A stretch of 64,000 nucleotides of DNA from SLNP01 sp964568875 (GCA_964568875.1 CAZMSH010000013.1:1-64000), one strand, 5' to 3'. Positions 36,076-45,035 are shown, numbered from the stretch's first letter. Notes: generated by a model from the sequence alone, not told the origin. Made by a program: numbers and translations.

Positions 36076-37245
36076 ATGAGGAAGATTGCTTTAATTATGT
36101 TGCTTGTGCCTCTTTTGGCATGTTCACGCAATGGTGAGACCGTCGGGCTGATGACGGGAGCCGAAAGGACTGATGACTACATAGCTCTTCTGAGCGGAAA
36201 AGGTGTGGCTTTGGCTGCAAACCAGACTACAATGGTCGGAACCACCCACCTTGTGGATACACTTCTGAGTCTGGGTGTCGATCTGAAGGTGATCTTCGCT
36301 CCCGAACATGGTTTCAGGGAGATGGCAGCTGCCGGAGCACCGATAACCGGGGGTGTCGATGAGAAAACAGGTGTAAAGATTGTAAGCCTTTATGGTGCCA
36401 GGTACAAGCCTGCTCCCGAAGATCTTGAGGGTATAGATGTAGTAATTTTTGATATCCAGGATGTCGGTGCAAGGTTCTATACATACATTTCAACCATGCA
36501 CTATGTTATGGAGGCATGTGCGGAAAACGGAATTGCATGTATGATACTCGACAGACCAAATCCTAACGGTTTCTATTTTGACGGCCCGATCAGAGAACCT
36601 GACTTCGAATCATTTGTTGGTAAGCATCCGGTACCTGTGGTGCATGGAATGACGGTTGGCGAATATGCCCTGATGGTTAATGGCGAAGGGTGGCTCGCCG
36701 GTGGCGTTAAGTGTGATCTCACCGTTATTAAATGCACCGGGTGGACGCATCAGACAATGTATGAGCTTCCCGTCAGGCCGTCACCCAACCTTCCGAATCA
36801 GAATTCCATATATCTCTACCCTTCGATCTGCTTCTTTGAGGGAACCAATATCTCACTGGGCAGGGGCACTGATTTTCCGTTTCAGGTTTTCGGCGCTCCT
36901 GAGTTTGAAGGTCTCTATGATTTCAGCTTTATGCCTGTCAGCAGGCCCGAGGCTGGAAATCCACCCCATAAGGATAAGATGTGTTACGGCCGTGACCTGC
37001 GCGAGGCAACGGCAATGGGTCTCGTTCCTTCCGGCAGGCTTGACCTGTCATGGGTGATCGAAGCCTACAATGCATATCCCGACAAAAGCCGGTTTTTCAG
37101 GAACTATTTTGACACTCTCGCCGGAACGCGAAAGTTAAGGGAACAGATTGAGTCGGGTATGTCAGCCGAGGAGATCAGGGAGACATGGAAGGAGGAACTG
37201 GAGGCGTTCGGGAAAATCAGGGGCAGGTATCTTCTTTATGAGTAA
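36076..37245 (+). CDS. DUF1343 / NamZ-type exo-beta-N-acetylmuramidase lipoprotein
   Basis: 389 residues with a lipoprotein signal (MRKIALIMLLVPLLAC, cysteine 16). The body is a full DUF1343 domain with VALAANQTTMVG, FAPEHGFRE, SLYGARYKP, FDIQDVGARFYTYIS, LDRPNPNG and SIYLYPSICFFEGT then NISLGRGTDFPFQ. In Bacillus this family (NamZ) removes MurNAc from the non-reducing end of muropeptides; the same reaction is inferred here. The location is periplasmic or outer membrane by lipidation. It sits within a cell-wall-rich part of the window but in its own unit. Confidence 0.86.
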   Translation: MRKIALIMLLVPLLACSRNGETVGLMTGAERTDDYIALLSGKGVALAANQTTMVGTTHLVDTLLSLGVDLKVIFAPEHGFREMAAAGAPITGGVDEKTGVKIVSLYGARYKPAPEDLEGIDVVIFDIQDVGARFYTYISTMHYVMEACAENGIACMILDRPNPNGFYFDGPIREPDFESFVGKHPVPVVHGMTVGEYALMVNGEGWLAGGVKCDLTVIKCTGWTHQTMYELPVRPSPNLPNQNSIYLYPSICFFEGTNISLGRGTDFPFQVFGAPEFEGLYDFSFMPVSRPEAGNPPHKDKMCYGRDLREATAMGLVPSGRLDLSWVIEAYNAYPDKSRFFRNYFDTLAGTRKLREQIESGMSAEEIRETWKEELEAFGKIRGRYLLYE

Positions 37246-37254
37246 AAGGCAGAG

Positions 37255-37350
37255 GATATCAGATTTCAGATTTCTGATATCAGATATCAGATTTGGTTTG
37301 GTGATCTCCCTGCGGTCGGGAGGGTGCTGGTTGCAGGGTTCAGGGTTTGA
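37255..37350. repeat. Heptamer arrays CAGATTT and GGGTTCA
   Basis: Five consecutive 7-base units of the type CAGATTT (two exact, then CTGATAT, CAGATAT, CAGATTT) run from 37260 to 37294. A second array of three units GGTTGCA, GGGTTCA, GGGTTTG runs from 37329 to 37349. The first array also contains a 9-bp inverted repeat (37255-37263 with 37273-37281). They fill the gap between two genes on the same strand. Confidence 0.75.
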
Positions 37351-37361
37351 CAACATAACGA

Positions 37362-38090
37362 ATGGAAATGAATATGATGAAAAAAGGAACAATAATATCG
37401 ATGCCGGTGCCGCATGTGACGGAGATAATGGCTGACGCCGGTTTTGACTGGGTGTTGATAGACATGGAGCATTCATCGCTGAGCCTCGGTGATGTGCATA
37501 ATCTTCTCAATGCTGCGGGTGACAGGCTGCTGACAATAGTGAGGGTGCCTGGCAACGATGAGATATGGATTAAGAGGGTTCTTGATCTGGGTTGTGATGG
37601 TATACTGGTGCCCATGGTAAACAACCGTGAAGCAGCAGTATCTGCAGTAAAGAATTCCCTTTATCCTCCTGCCGGACGACGGAGTGTCGGACTGAGCCGT
37701 GCACACCGTTACGGCCCCGGTTTTGCTGAATATGTGTCAGAGGCCAACAGCAGACTGAAAATCATGTTACAGGTTGAACATATTGAAGCTGTAAAGAACA
37801 TTGACGAGATACTCTCCGTTGAGGGTTTAAGTGCAATATTCATTGGCCCTTATGACCTTTCAGCCAGTATGGGACTAGCCGGACAGGTCTCTCATCCCGA
37901 TGTGGCGGATGCCATTGCCACGGTAAAGGCAAAATGCAATTCCGCCGGTATCCCCTGGGGTATCTTCGCCTTAACACCTGAAGGCCTTGACGGACATATC
38001 GCTGATGGATGTACTTTCGCTCTCTGTTCAACTGATGCATTCATGCTGACCGGTGAAGCCGGCAGGATTGCTGAGAGGCTGGGTCGATAA
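37362..38090 (+). CDS. HpcH/HpaI-type aldolase
   Basis: 242 residues of the class II 2-keto-3-deoxy acid aldolase family (TIM barrel). Motifs include WVLIDMEHSS, TIVRVPGNDEIWIKRVLDLG, GILVPMVNNREAA, MLQVEHIEAVKNIDEI and FIGPYDLSASMG. It would reversibly cleave a 2-keto-3-deoxy sugar acid to pyruvate and an aldehyde; the actual substrate cannot be read from sequence and no sugar-acid genes adjoin. Four in-frame ATGs occur within the first 16 bases (37362, 37368, 37374, 37377). It ends one base from the convergent anti-sigma gene. Confidence 0.85.
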   Translation: MEMNMMKKGTIISMPVPHVTEIMADAGFDWVLIDMEHSSLSLGDVHNLLNAAGDRLLTIVRVPGNDEIWIKRVLDLGCDGILVPMVNNREAAVSAVKNSLYPPAGRRSVGLSRAHRYGPGFAEYVSEANSRLKIMLQVEHIEAVKNIDEILSVEGLSAIFIGPYDLSASMGLAGQVSHPDVADAIATVKAKCNSAGIPWGIFALTPEGLDGHIADGCTFALCSTDAFMLTGEAGRIAERLGR

Positions 38091-38091
38091 T

Positions 38092-39411
38092 TCAGGGAAT
38101 TCTGGCAGGCACGAATCTGATCCTGATTCTCAATGTATCGATTACGGCTTTGCCTGATCTCTGTGCAGGTTGCCACTCAGGACCCTCAATCAGCAGGCGC
38201 TTTGCTTCTTCAGAGTACCACTCGCCCGGACTGCTGACAATGCCGGGAGTTCCTTTCTTGCCCCTGTGTGATACTGGCAGAGATACTTCAACTGTCTTAA
38301 GGATTGTATCTTGTCCGTAATATGGGAGCCTGATATTTTCTGCAATATATTCATGAAAGGCGCGGTAGCCAACGACAGGTGCAGGAGGTACGTAATGCGG
38401 AGGCTGAAGTGTATCACCCGGAATGATCTCTGACACCTCGCCTGTAAGAATGATATCAGAAAGTGCCAGATTCTTCTCCTTAGACCTTGCCGTAGCCATA
38501 ACAGGTTTTCTTTTCTGTTCCCCGTAGCCCACCACGACTACTTCATCGAGGGCTTTTATGTCAGGTTCCATTCTTATACTTATCATTTCTGCTTTGTCAG
38601 CCTGCACAAGAAGCTGTCTGTACCCGATGAACTCCGCTATGACAGTTATTACGGTATCGGGCCTGGCCTGTACCGGAATTATAAACCTGCCGTCCTCGCC
38701 GGTTATGGTACCTGTTGAGGTCTGGCCCTGAATGTATACATTAACGAAGGGAAATGGTTTTCCGGTTTCGTCGGTTACAATTCCGGTAATCCTTTCGTCT
38801 TCTGCAATCTTCATCTGAAGAGTAGTCCCGGAAGGATCTATCATCACTGGCTGTACTGCGCCGGCTGCTATCAGGGAGGTATCTTTCAGGGTTATTTCTC
38901 TGTCAGGGGCAACAGTTCTGGAAATATATTCTGATTTTTCCTGTGTAGCTTCAGTGGCAACCGGTTTTGTTGCAGTAATCAGCATCACGGAGTCTGTCAC
39001 GGGGAGTGCAGTATCAGCTAAAGTTGCCGCAACCTTGTCCTGTCCGGCAGCTGTATCTCCTCTTTTTGCTGTTGTCTCTTCTGCGACAGTAGGAGACAGG
39101 GGTCCCACCTTTCCTTCAGGTCGGAGGAAAATGACAGAGGTAATAATAAACAACAAAGCCACTGCAGCGACCCCTGAGTAGAATACGATGTTATTCCTGG
39201 CGGTTCGCAATTTGATCCTTCTCTCCAGTTTATCAAGGTCAGAGGCTGCATCGGCGGGCTCCAGAAGTGATAGACCTTCTGCAGCGTCAGCAGCAAACTG
39301 ATCGCGCTGCAGCTCCTTTTCGAAGGCGTTGCGCTCCTTGTCAGACATCTCTCCGGCAGCATAACGAAGGAGCTCTTCCCGTTTTCCGTTATTCTTCATC
39401 ATACCTGACAT
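38092..39411 (-). CDS. Anti-sigma-like protein with carboxypeptidase-regulatory and TonB C-terminal domains
   Basis: 439 residues with an unusual order of parts. A cytoplasmic anti-sigma-like region (1-72) contains the helix LLRYAAGEMSDKERNAFEKE. One membrane helix follows (75-96), then a low-complexity periplasmic linker (97-205), a carboxypeptidase-regulatory-like domain (208-285, ITGIVTDETGKPFPFVNVYI) and the receptor-type motif EVVVVGYG (290-297). The C-terminus is TonB-like (349-434, with FHEYIAENIRLPY and EGPEWQPAQRSGKAV). It overlaps the ECF sigma gene by 23 bases and so is its likely partner. The combination suggests that sigma control is linked to envelope TonB-type interactions; that is inference. 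Confidence 0.82.
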   Translation of the reverse strand: MSGMMKNNGKREELLRYAAGEMSDKERNAFEKELQRDQFAADAAEGLSLLEPADAASDLDKLERRIKLRTARNNIVFYSGVAAVALLFIITSVIFLRPEGKVGPLSPTVAEETTAKRGDTAAGQDKVAATLADTALPVTDSVMLITATKPVATEATQEKSEYISRTVAPDREITLKDTSLIAAGAVQPVMIDPSGTTLQMKIAEDERITGIVTDETGKPFPFVNVYIQGQTSTGTITGEDGRFIIPVQARPDTVITVIAEFIGYRQLLVQADKAEMISIRMEPDIKALDEVVVVGYGEQKRKPVMATARSKEKNLALSDIILTGEVSEIIPGDTLQPPHYVPPAPVVGYRAFHEYIAENIRLPYYGQDTILKTVEVSLPVSHRGKKGTPGIVSSPGEWYSEEAKRLLIEGPEWQPAQRSGKAVIDTLRIRIRFVPARIP

Positions 39412-39991
39412 TTTTCCCCTCCATGCATATTTTAAGGTTTCTCTTACCGTTCTGAAGCAGGCTTTTCACTTTTTTCTCATCAGATCCAAGCTTCTCCGCT
39501 ATCTCACGGTAGCATTTATTCTCAAAGTAGAAGAGTTCCACCGATTCCCTTTGTAACAGTGAGAGTTTCTCAATGCACTCCCTGAGAGCCCTGTCGGCAT
39601 CACTACCTTCCCTGTCAACAGGATGCAGAAACGGCTCCGATTCCACAAATAATTCCTGCTCAGCAGCCCATTCTTCATGTTTTGCCTTTCCCGATGCTTC
39701 TGACCTGATTGCCATAAGGCAGAAGTTTTTTGCGACTACGTATAGCCATGCCCTGAAGTTGTCGGGGCGGTGCCTTTCCGGTTCCGATGCAATCTTTTCA
39801 AAGATGCCCATAACGGCATCCCTTGATTCCTCCCTGTTTCGCAGGTATCTGAGGCAGACACCATAAACCAGGTGCATATGCCTTGAATAGAGTTCTCCAA
39901 GTGACTTCAGATCGCCTTTGTCATGGAACCTTGCCAGCAATTCTCCGTCAGAGAGTTCCCTGTTATTTTTGCGGAGAATCCTTAAGGGCAT
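39389..39991 (-). CDS. ECF-type RNA polymerase sigma factor
   Basis: 200 residues from ATG 39991 (a TTG at 40009 would add six residues). The sigma-70 region 2 is at about 28-95 (LGELYSRHMHLVYGVCLRYL, DNFRAWLYVVAKNFCL) and region 4 at about 135-185 (LSLLQRESVELFYFENKCYR then EIAEKLGSDEKKVKSLLQNG). A charged linker of about 40 residues lies between them. It is cotranscribed with the anti-sigma gene it overlaps. The divergent VWA gene starts 125 bases away and is a possible target. Confidence 0.92.
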   Translation of the reverse strand: MPLRILRKNNRELSDGELLARFHDKGDLKSLGELYSRHMHLVYGVCLRYLRNREESRDAVMGIFEKIASEPERHRPDNFRAWLYVVAKNFCLMAIRSEASGKAKHEEWAAEQELFVESEPFLHPVDREGSDADRALRECIEKLSLLQRESVELFYFENKCYREIAEKLGSDEKKVKSLLQNGKRNLKICMEGKNVRYDEE

Positions 39992-40116
39992 GATATTCAG
40001 CTTGATCAATTAGTAAGTCAGATATAAAAATAGTTAATTCTGATTTTTTACTGACTCTTTTTGTGGAATAATTAATTCGGCAGCATCATGAAGATGTAAA
40101 CCAATTAAAAAATATA

Positions 40117-41958
40117 ATGATGAAAAACTTGATAACAATCCTGACCCTGCTGCTAATCACTTCAGCAGCAATAGCACAGACGCGGACCATCAGCGGCCTG
40201 GTGACAGATGAGAATGGCAAGCCTTTTCAATATGTAAATGTCTTTGTTGAATCAAACACTTCGGTTTTCACCACTACTGACAGTAATGGCAAATACAGCA
40301 TAACGGTGCCGGAAAAATCAGTACTCGTATTTGCATTTATCGGATATAAGGCACAGAAGGTGCGTGTTGGCGTTTCTGACAGTGTAAATGTCAGGATGGA
40401 ACCAGATATGGTTACACTTCAGGAGGTTGTCACGGTAGCTTACGGAGCAAATCGGCATAAGCTGTCGACTGCCTCAGATATGTATCCTGCAGTTGCCAGC
40501 AGGCCTGGATGGAGTTATTATGATGCAATGGACAGGGAGGACTATTCCCGGATCAGGGAGTCAGGATTCCGTAGTGTGGCACACAATCCCCTGTCGACTT
40601 TTTCGATAGATGTTGACAATGCGGCCTACTCCAACATCCGTCGGTTCCTCAATATGGGGCAGATGCCTCCTGCAGATGCAGTCCGCATTGAGGAGATGAT
40701 AAATTACTTTACCTATGACTATCCCGAACCGTCAGGGAAGCATCCCTTCTCGGTTTACACCGAGGTTGCCACATGCCCTTGGAACAACAAGAACATGCTT
40801 CTTCATATAGGACTGAAAGGAAAGAAAATCGATAAGGGCGAACTGCCTCCCTCTAACCTGGTGTTCCTTATTGATGTTTCGGGCTCAATGGAATCACCCA
40901 ACAAGCTTCCGCTTCTCAAGTCGGCTTTCCGGATGCTGGTAAATGAGCTGCGACCAAGCGACAAGGTAGCGATTGTAGTCTACGCCGGGGCAAGCGGTGT
41001 GGTTCTTGAATCGACCCCCGGAAACAAAAAGGAGATAATTTTATCTTCTCTTGACAGGCTTCAGGCCGGAGGTTCTACAGCGGGAGGAGCAGGACTCAGG
41101 CTTGCATACAAGGTTGCGCAGGCCAACTTTATTAAAGAAGGCAACAACAGGATTATCCTTGCAACCGACGGAGACTTCAACGTAGGTGTTACCAGCAATG
41201 CCGAGCTGGAGAGGATGGTTGAGACAGAGAGAGAGAGAGGCATATTCATTACGGTGCTTGGGTTTGGTATGGGCAACTATAAGGACAGCAGGCTTGAGAC
41301 CATTGCCAACAAGGGTAACGGAAACTATGCGTACATAGACAATATTCAGGAGGCGCGCAAGGTGCTGGTTCAGGAATTCGGTGGCACATTGTTTACCATC
41401 GCAAAGGATGTGAAGTTCCAGATAGAGTTTAATCCTTTACATGTATACTCATACAGGCTTATAGGATATGAGAACAGGCTCCTGAATGATGAGGATTTCA
41501 ACGATGACAGAAAGGACGCGGGAGAAATGGGGTCAGGACACACGGTTACTGCACTTTATGAACTGGTGCCTGCCGGCCTGGCAGATTCCGGTTCCCTTGT
41601 AGATCCTCTTAAATACCAGGACAGCAATCGTCAGCCGGTAAGGTCGCTGAAAGATGAACTTGTAACTGTTAAGCTCAGGTACAAGGATCCTGACGGAACC
41701 GATAGCCGGATGTTTGAAGAGGTAGTTATTCGCGGTGAACGGAACTTTGAACAGAGCAGCTCAGATCTCAGGTTCTCGGCAGCGATAGCGGCCTTCGGAA
41801 TGATGCTTAGGGGTTCAGAAAATAAGGGTGACATAACCTATGACACCATAATCGAAATGGCATCCGGAGCCAGGGGGAAAGACCCTGATGGATATCGTGC
41901 TGAGTTTATCAGGTTGGTTTCAGCTGCCGCAGGTCTGTCTGTCAGGCCCAGGTATTGA
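40117..41958 (+). CDS. VWA-domain protein with carboxypeptidase-regulatory N-domain (YfbK-like)
   Basis: 613 residues, exported (signal peptide 1-20). The order is a carboxypeptidase-regulatory-like domain (22-97, ISGLVTDENGKPFQYVNVFV), a plug-like EVVTVAYG motif (103-110), a von Willebrand N-terminal region (about 155-245, NPLSTFSIDVDNAAYSNIRR), a VWA domain with the metal-site motif DVSGSM near residue 253 and TDGDFNVG later, and a C-terminal DUF3520-type domain (about 435-605). The first two elements are paralogous to the corresponding part of the divergent anti-sigma protein. The biochemical role is unknown; a surface or periplasmic binding or scaffold function is likely. Confidence 0.88.
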   Translation: MMKNLITILTLLLITSAAIAQTRTISGLVTDENGKPFQYVNVFVESNTSVFTTTDSNGKYSITVPEKSVLVFAFIGYKAQKVRVGVSDSVNVRMEPDMVTLQEVVTVAYGANRHKLSTASDMYPAVASRPGWSYYDAMDREDYSRIRESGFRSVAHNPLSTFSIDVDNAAYSNIRRFLNMGQMPPADAVRIEEMINYFTYDYPEPSGKHPFSVYTEVATCPWNNKNMLLHIGLKGKKIDKGELPPSNLVFLIDVSGSMESPNKLPLLKSAFRMLVNELRPSDKVAIVVYAGASGVVLESTPGNKKEIILSSLDRLQAGGSTAGGAGLRLAYKVAQANFIKEGNNRIILATDGDFNVGVTSNAELERMVETERERGIFITVLGFGMGNYKDSRLETIANKGNGNYAYIDNIQEARKVLVQEFGGTLFTIAKDVKFQIEFNPLHVYSYRLIGYENRLLNDEDFNDDRKDAGEMGSGHTVTALYELVPAGLADSGSLVDPLKYQDSNRQPVRSLKDELVTVKLRYKDPDGTDSRMFEEVVIRGERNFEQSSSDLRFSAAIAAFGMMLRGSENKGDITYDTIIEMASGARGKDPDGYRAEFIRLVSAAAGLSVRPRY

Positions 41959-41983
41959 TTATACCTGATGTAATAGTCTGTTG

Positions 41984-42012
41984 CCGGGCGCAGCTGTGGT
42001 AGCTGCGCCCGG
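41984..42012. other. Perfect 12-bp hairpin
   Basis: CCGGGCGCAGCT and its exact complement are separated by a 5-base loop GTGGT. It is GC-rich, 25 bases after the VWA stop codon. No T-run follows on either strand, so it is not a textbook rho-independent terminator, although it could stabilise or end the VWA transcript. Confidence 0.75.
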
Positions 42013-42156
42013 ACTGTCTGGTGGGCAGAGGCAACCTTAAAACAACATTCAGATACCCTGACCGGAAATGCCTTGAGGAGCAATTAAAAAATGTTAAATC
42101 TATATTGAAACCGGCTTCCATTATGGCCGCAATTTCCTTGAATCGCCTTAATAGGC

Positions 42157-42164
42157 TATATTTG
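42157..42164 (+). promoter_or_regulatory. -7 element for His-rich protein gene
   Basis: TATATTTG, a perfect TAnnTTTG, ending 6 bases before the ATG at 42171. It excludes the longer open frame that begins at 42021. Confidence 0.6.
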
Positions 42165-42170
42165 GGCAAC

Positions 42171-42539
42171 ATGAGAAGCACGTTCAAAAAGGGAATGATT
42201 GTGACCGCGGCAGTATTTATTATTGCGGCTTTGGGGTTGTTACAGTTCAATAAAACAGCCAACCTGCATTACCATATTGACGGTTACGGACTTGTTGTCT
42301 CACACTCCCATCCATACGACAAATCCAATGATGCTGAACCTTACAAGACCCACCCGCACGGCAGGTTTGATCTGACAATTATGTCAGGTTCTGTGGATAT
42401 GTCTGTTGCGGAATGGCCACATCCTCAGGTAAAGGCACCTTCATCTGATCCAATACAGTTTTACTCCTGTCTGGTTTCAGGCGAGCAGGATGTGCTTCAT
42501 CCTATATCCGGTCGTGCCCCTCCCTTTATTACCATTTAA
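42171..42539 (+). CDS. Small membrane-anchored histidine-rich protein
   Basis: 122 residues. A basic start (MRSTFKKG) and one hydrophobic helix (about 9-25) form a signal anchor. The exported part carries three HxH motifs within 31 residues (HYH 33-35, HSH 45-47, HPH 61-63) among Asp, Asn and Tyr, and further single histidines towards the C-terminus. No family was named with certainty. The pattern fits a periplasmic metal-binding protein, and it lies 99 bases upstream of a TonB-dependent receptor on the same strand, so a joint role in metal uptake is a reasonable inference. Transcription would start almost at the ATG. Confidence 0.6.
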   Translation: MRSTFKKGMIVTAAVFIIAALGLLQFNKTANLHYHIDGYGLVVSHSHPYDKSNDAEPYKTHPHGRFDLTIMSGSVDMSVAEWPHPQVKAPSSDPIQFYSCLVSGEQDVLHPISGRAPPFITI

Positions 42540-42638
42540 ACAGTTTCCCCCACGAGAGACAAGTCTCCTTTGCTTTTTCTGCTTTGATCATTCAGGCATA
42601 AGAAGAAGATGAAAAAATGGTAATATATATAAGAAATA

Positions 42639-45014
42639 ATGAGAATAAATAGAATTTATGCAGTACTCGCGATTGTGCTGTTCTGCATTCCGGCAATCAA
42701 TGCCCAGACAAAGCGTACCGATGCCAATATATTCGGACATGTAGTTTCGGAGGGCAACCACATACCTTTTGCAAATGTGTATATCAAGGGTACTACAATT
42801 GGTGTTTCAACTGACGAGACGGGTCATTACAAGATTGTTAATATTCCGTCGGGAAGACATATTGTAGTTGCTCAGTTTGTCGGTTACAAGCCTGTTGAGC
42901 AGATATTGGTTATAGCAGAAGGACAAACCATTGAGGTAAATTTCGAACTTGAACCCGACATGCTTGGTCTTGACGAAATAGTGGTTACTGCCGACAGGAA
43001 TGACAAGAACCGGAAGGAGGCCTCATCAATCGTAAACACAATCACACCAAGGATGTTCTCATTTACACAGTCGGTTACACTCAACGAGGGGCTGGTATTC
43101 TCCCCGGGTCTGAGAGTGGAGAATAACTGTCAGAACTGTGGGTTTAACCAGGTAAGAATGAACGGACTGGAGGGGCCATATTCACAGATATTGATAAACA
43201 GCAGACCTGTATTCAGCGGACTGGCAGGGGTTTATGGTCTGGAGCTGATTCCTGCAAACATGATCGAAAGAGTTGAGGTAATCAGGGGTGGAGGTTCTGC
43301 CCTTTACGGAAGCAATGCCATTGCGGGTACTATTAATATTATACTTAAGGATCCTATCAGAAACACGTTTGAAATCAACAGTACAGCAGGCCTTACCGGA
43401 CTGGGCGTTGCCAACAGTGGCGGATTATCCCGCGATTACAATATCGGGGTCAACAGCTCTGTGGTTACGGCTGACAGCAAATCGGGTCTCTCAGTATTCG
43501 GTTTCAACAGAGGCAGGGAACCATTCGATGCAAACGGAGATTCATTTTCGGAATTGGCATTGCTTGACAATACTACCTTCGGGGCAAGGGCATTTCACCG
43601 TTTTGGGAGCAGAAGCAAGCTGGCCCTCGATTACTTTAACATAAGGGAAGAGAGAAGAGGAGGCAACAAATTTGATATGGTCTATCATCAGGCTGATATA
43701 GCTGAGGCAGTAACTCATAACATAAGTAATGTTGCAGTGACATATGATCAGTTTTTCAGAGAGATAGACAAGCTGTCGGTATTCATTTCAATGCAGGACG
43801 TGGCCAGGGGTTCTTACTACGGTGCAAATCAATCACTTAAGGATTATGGAAAAACAGATGGATTCACCTGGGTCGGTGGTGCACAGTACAATTTCAATAC
43901 TGGCGAGAGAACAGTTGTCATTTCAGGCCTGGAGATAAGGAAGGAAAAACTCACTGACACAAAACTGGGATATGCCGATTATGAAAATGCATTAATTGAA
44001 GATGGGGTAATTGTAAGCGTTCCTCACACAGAAAATACAATTATTGCCTGTCAGGACTTTACTACCGGCGGATTTTTCTCACAGATTGAACAGGAAATTG
44101 GCAGATTCAGAGTGTCTGGTGGTGTAAGGTTTGACCTTTATGAAGTAAAATGCAACCTTACCGGAGAAAAAGACAACGGTTTAGTTCTTAGTCCGAGACT
44201 TAACTTTCTGTACAATTTCTCATCATTCCTTCAGGGTCGGGCTTCATACTCGCAGGGTTACCGCGCTCCGCAGGTGTTCGATGAAGATCTCCACATATCT
44301 ACATCGGGTCTCAGACAGGTAATTATCAGGAATGATCCTGATCTTATACGTGAGAGGAGTCACAGTTTCATGGCATCTCTCGATTTCAACCGCAGGGTTG
44401 GCACCGTTAATCTCAACCTGCTTGCAGAGGGTTTCTATACAAGGCTCCAGGATCCTTTTGCCAATGAGTTCGGAACTCCTGATGAAAACGGAACTGTAGT
44501 ATATGTCAGGAAGAATGCTTCTGACGGTGCGGTCGTCAGCGGGGTAAACCTGGAAATGAACATGATCCCCGTAGCAGGGGTAACAGTTTCAGCAGGAGCA
44601 ACATTGCAGCAAAGCAGGTACGATACACCGGTCGAATTTGACGAACGCAGATTCTTCAGGACTCCCGACAGGTATGCATTTGCCACAATAAACTGGCAAC
44701 CGGCAGGCAAATTTGAGGCCTCGCTTACAGGCACATATACCGGCCCGATGCTGGTGCCCTATTTTGGCATCAAGGCAACGAACCCTGAAGAGGGGATGCT
44801 TATAAGAAGTGATTCGTTCTTCGATATGGGTTTCAACTTCAGATATGATGTCAGACTTAATGGAAGCCATGCAGAGATATTCGGGGGAATGAAGAACCTC
44901 TTTAATTCATATCAGAAAGATTTTGATGAAGGGCTCGACCGTGATCCGGGATTTATCTACGGTCCGCTGGCACCACGTTCTATATACATAGGAATAAGAA
45001 TGGGTGTGTTTTAG
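42639..45014 (+). CDS. TonB-dependent receptor with CxxC motif in plug
   Basis: 791-residue outer membrane receptor: signal peptide (1-22), carboxypeptidase-regulatory-like domain (about 30-112), plug (about 125-235) and 22-strand-type barrel to the C-terminal phenylalanine (IYIGIRMGVF). The plug shows GLEGPYSQILINSRPVFSGL and ERVEVIRGGGSALYGSNAIA then GTINIIL, typical of small-substrate receptors of the CirA/FepA/BtuB type rather than SusC. Cysteines 164 and 167 (NNCQNCGF) form a CxxC in the plug. With the His-rich protein upstream, a metal or metallophore substrate is suspected. A bidirectional terminator follows. Confidence 0.88.
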   Translation: MRINRIYAVLAIVLFCIPAINAQTKRTDANIFGHVVSEGNHIPFANVYIKGTTIGVSTDETGHYKIVNIPSGRHIVVAQFVGYKPVEQILVIAEGQTIEVNFELEPDMLGLDEIVVTADRNDKNRKEASSIVNTITPRMFSFTQSVTLNEGLVFSPGLRVENNCQNCGFNQVRMNGLEGPYSQILINSRPVFSGLAGVYGLELIPANMIERVEVIRGGGSALYGSNAIAGTINIILKDPIRNTFEINSTAGLTGLGVANSGGLSRDYNIGVNSSVVTADSKSGLSVFGFNRGREPFDANGDSFSELALLDNTTFGARAFHRFGSRSKLALDYFNIREERRGGNKFDMVYHQADIAEAVTHNISNVAVTYDQFFREIDKLSVFISMQDVARGSYYGANQSLKDYGKTDGFTWVGGAQYNFNTGERTVVISGLEIRKEKLTDTKLGYADYENALIEDGVIVSVPHTENTIIACQDFTTGGFFSQIEQEIGRFRVSGGVRFDLYEVKCNLTGEKDNGLVLSPRLNFLYNFSSFLQGRASYSQGYRAPQVFDEDLHISTSGLRQVIIRNDPDLIRERSHSFMASLDFNRRVGTVNLNLLAEGFYTRLQDPFANEFGTPDENGTVVYVRKNASDGAVVSGVNLEMNMIPVAGVTVSAGATLQQSRYDTPVEFDERRFFRTPDRYAFATINWQPAGKFEASLTGTYTGPMLVPYFGIKATNPEEGMLIRSDSFFDMGFNFRYDVRLNGSHAEIFGGMKNLFNSYQKDFDEGLDRDPGFIYGPLAPRSIYIGIRMGVF

Positions 45015-45035
45015 CCATGCATTGATGATTTAACC

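Noticed and set aside
38954..39181. Open frame opposite the anti-sigma gene
   Set aside because: It runs antisense to the low-complexity linker region, where alanine/threonine-rich coding leaves the other strand open by chance.
42021..42170. Longer N-terminus for the His-rich protein
   Set aside because: A -7 element lies inside it at 42157-42164, and the signal anchor begins exactly at ATG 42171.
42550..42580. GAGAC/GTCTC palindrome followed by T-rich sequence
   Set aside because: The stem is five bases with a two-base loop, which cannot form a stable hairpin.
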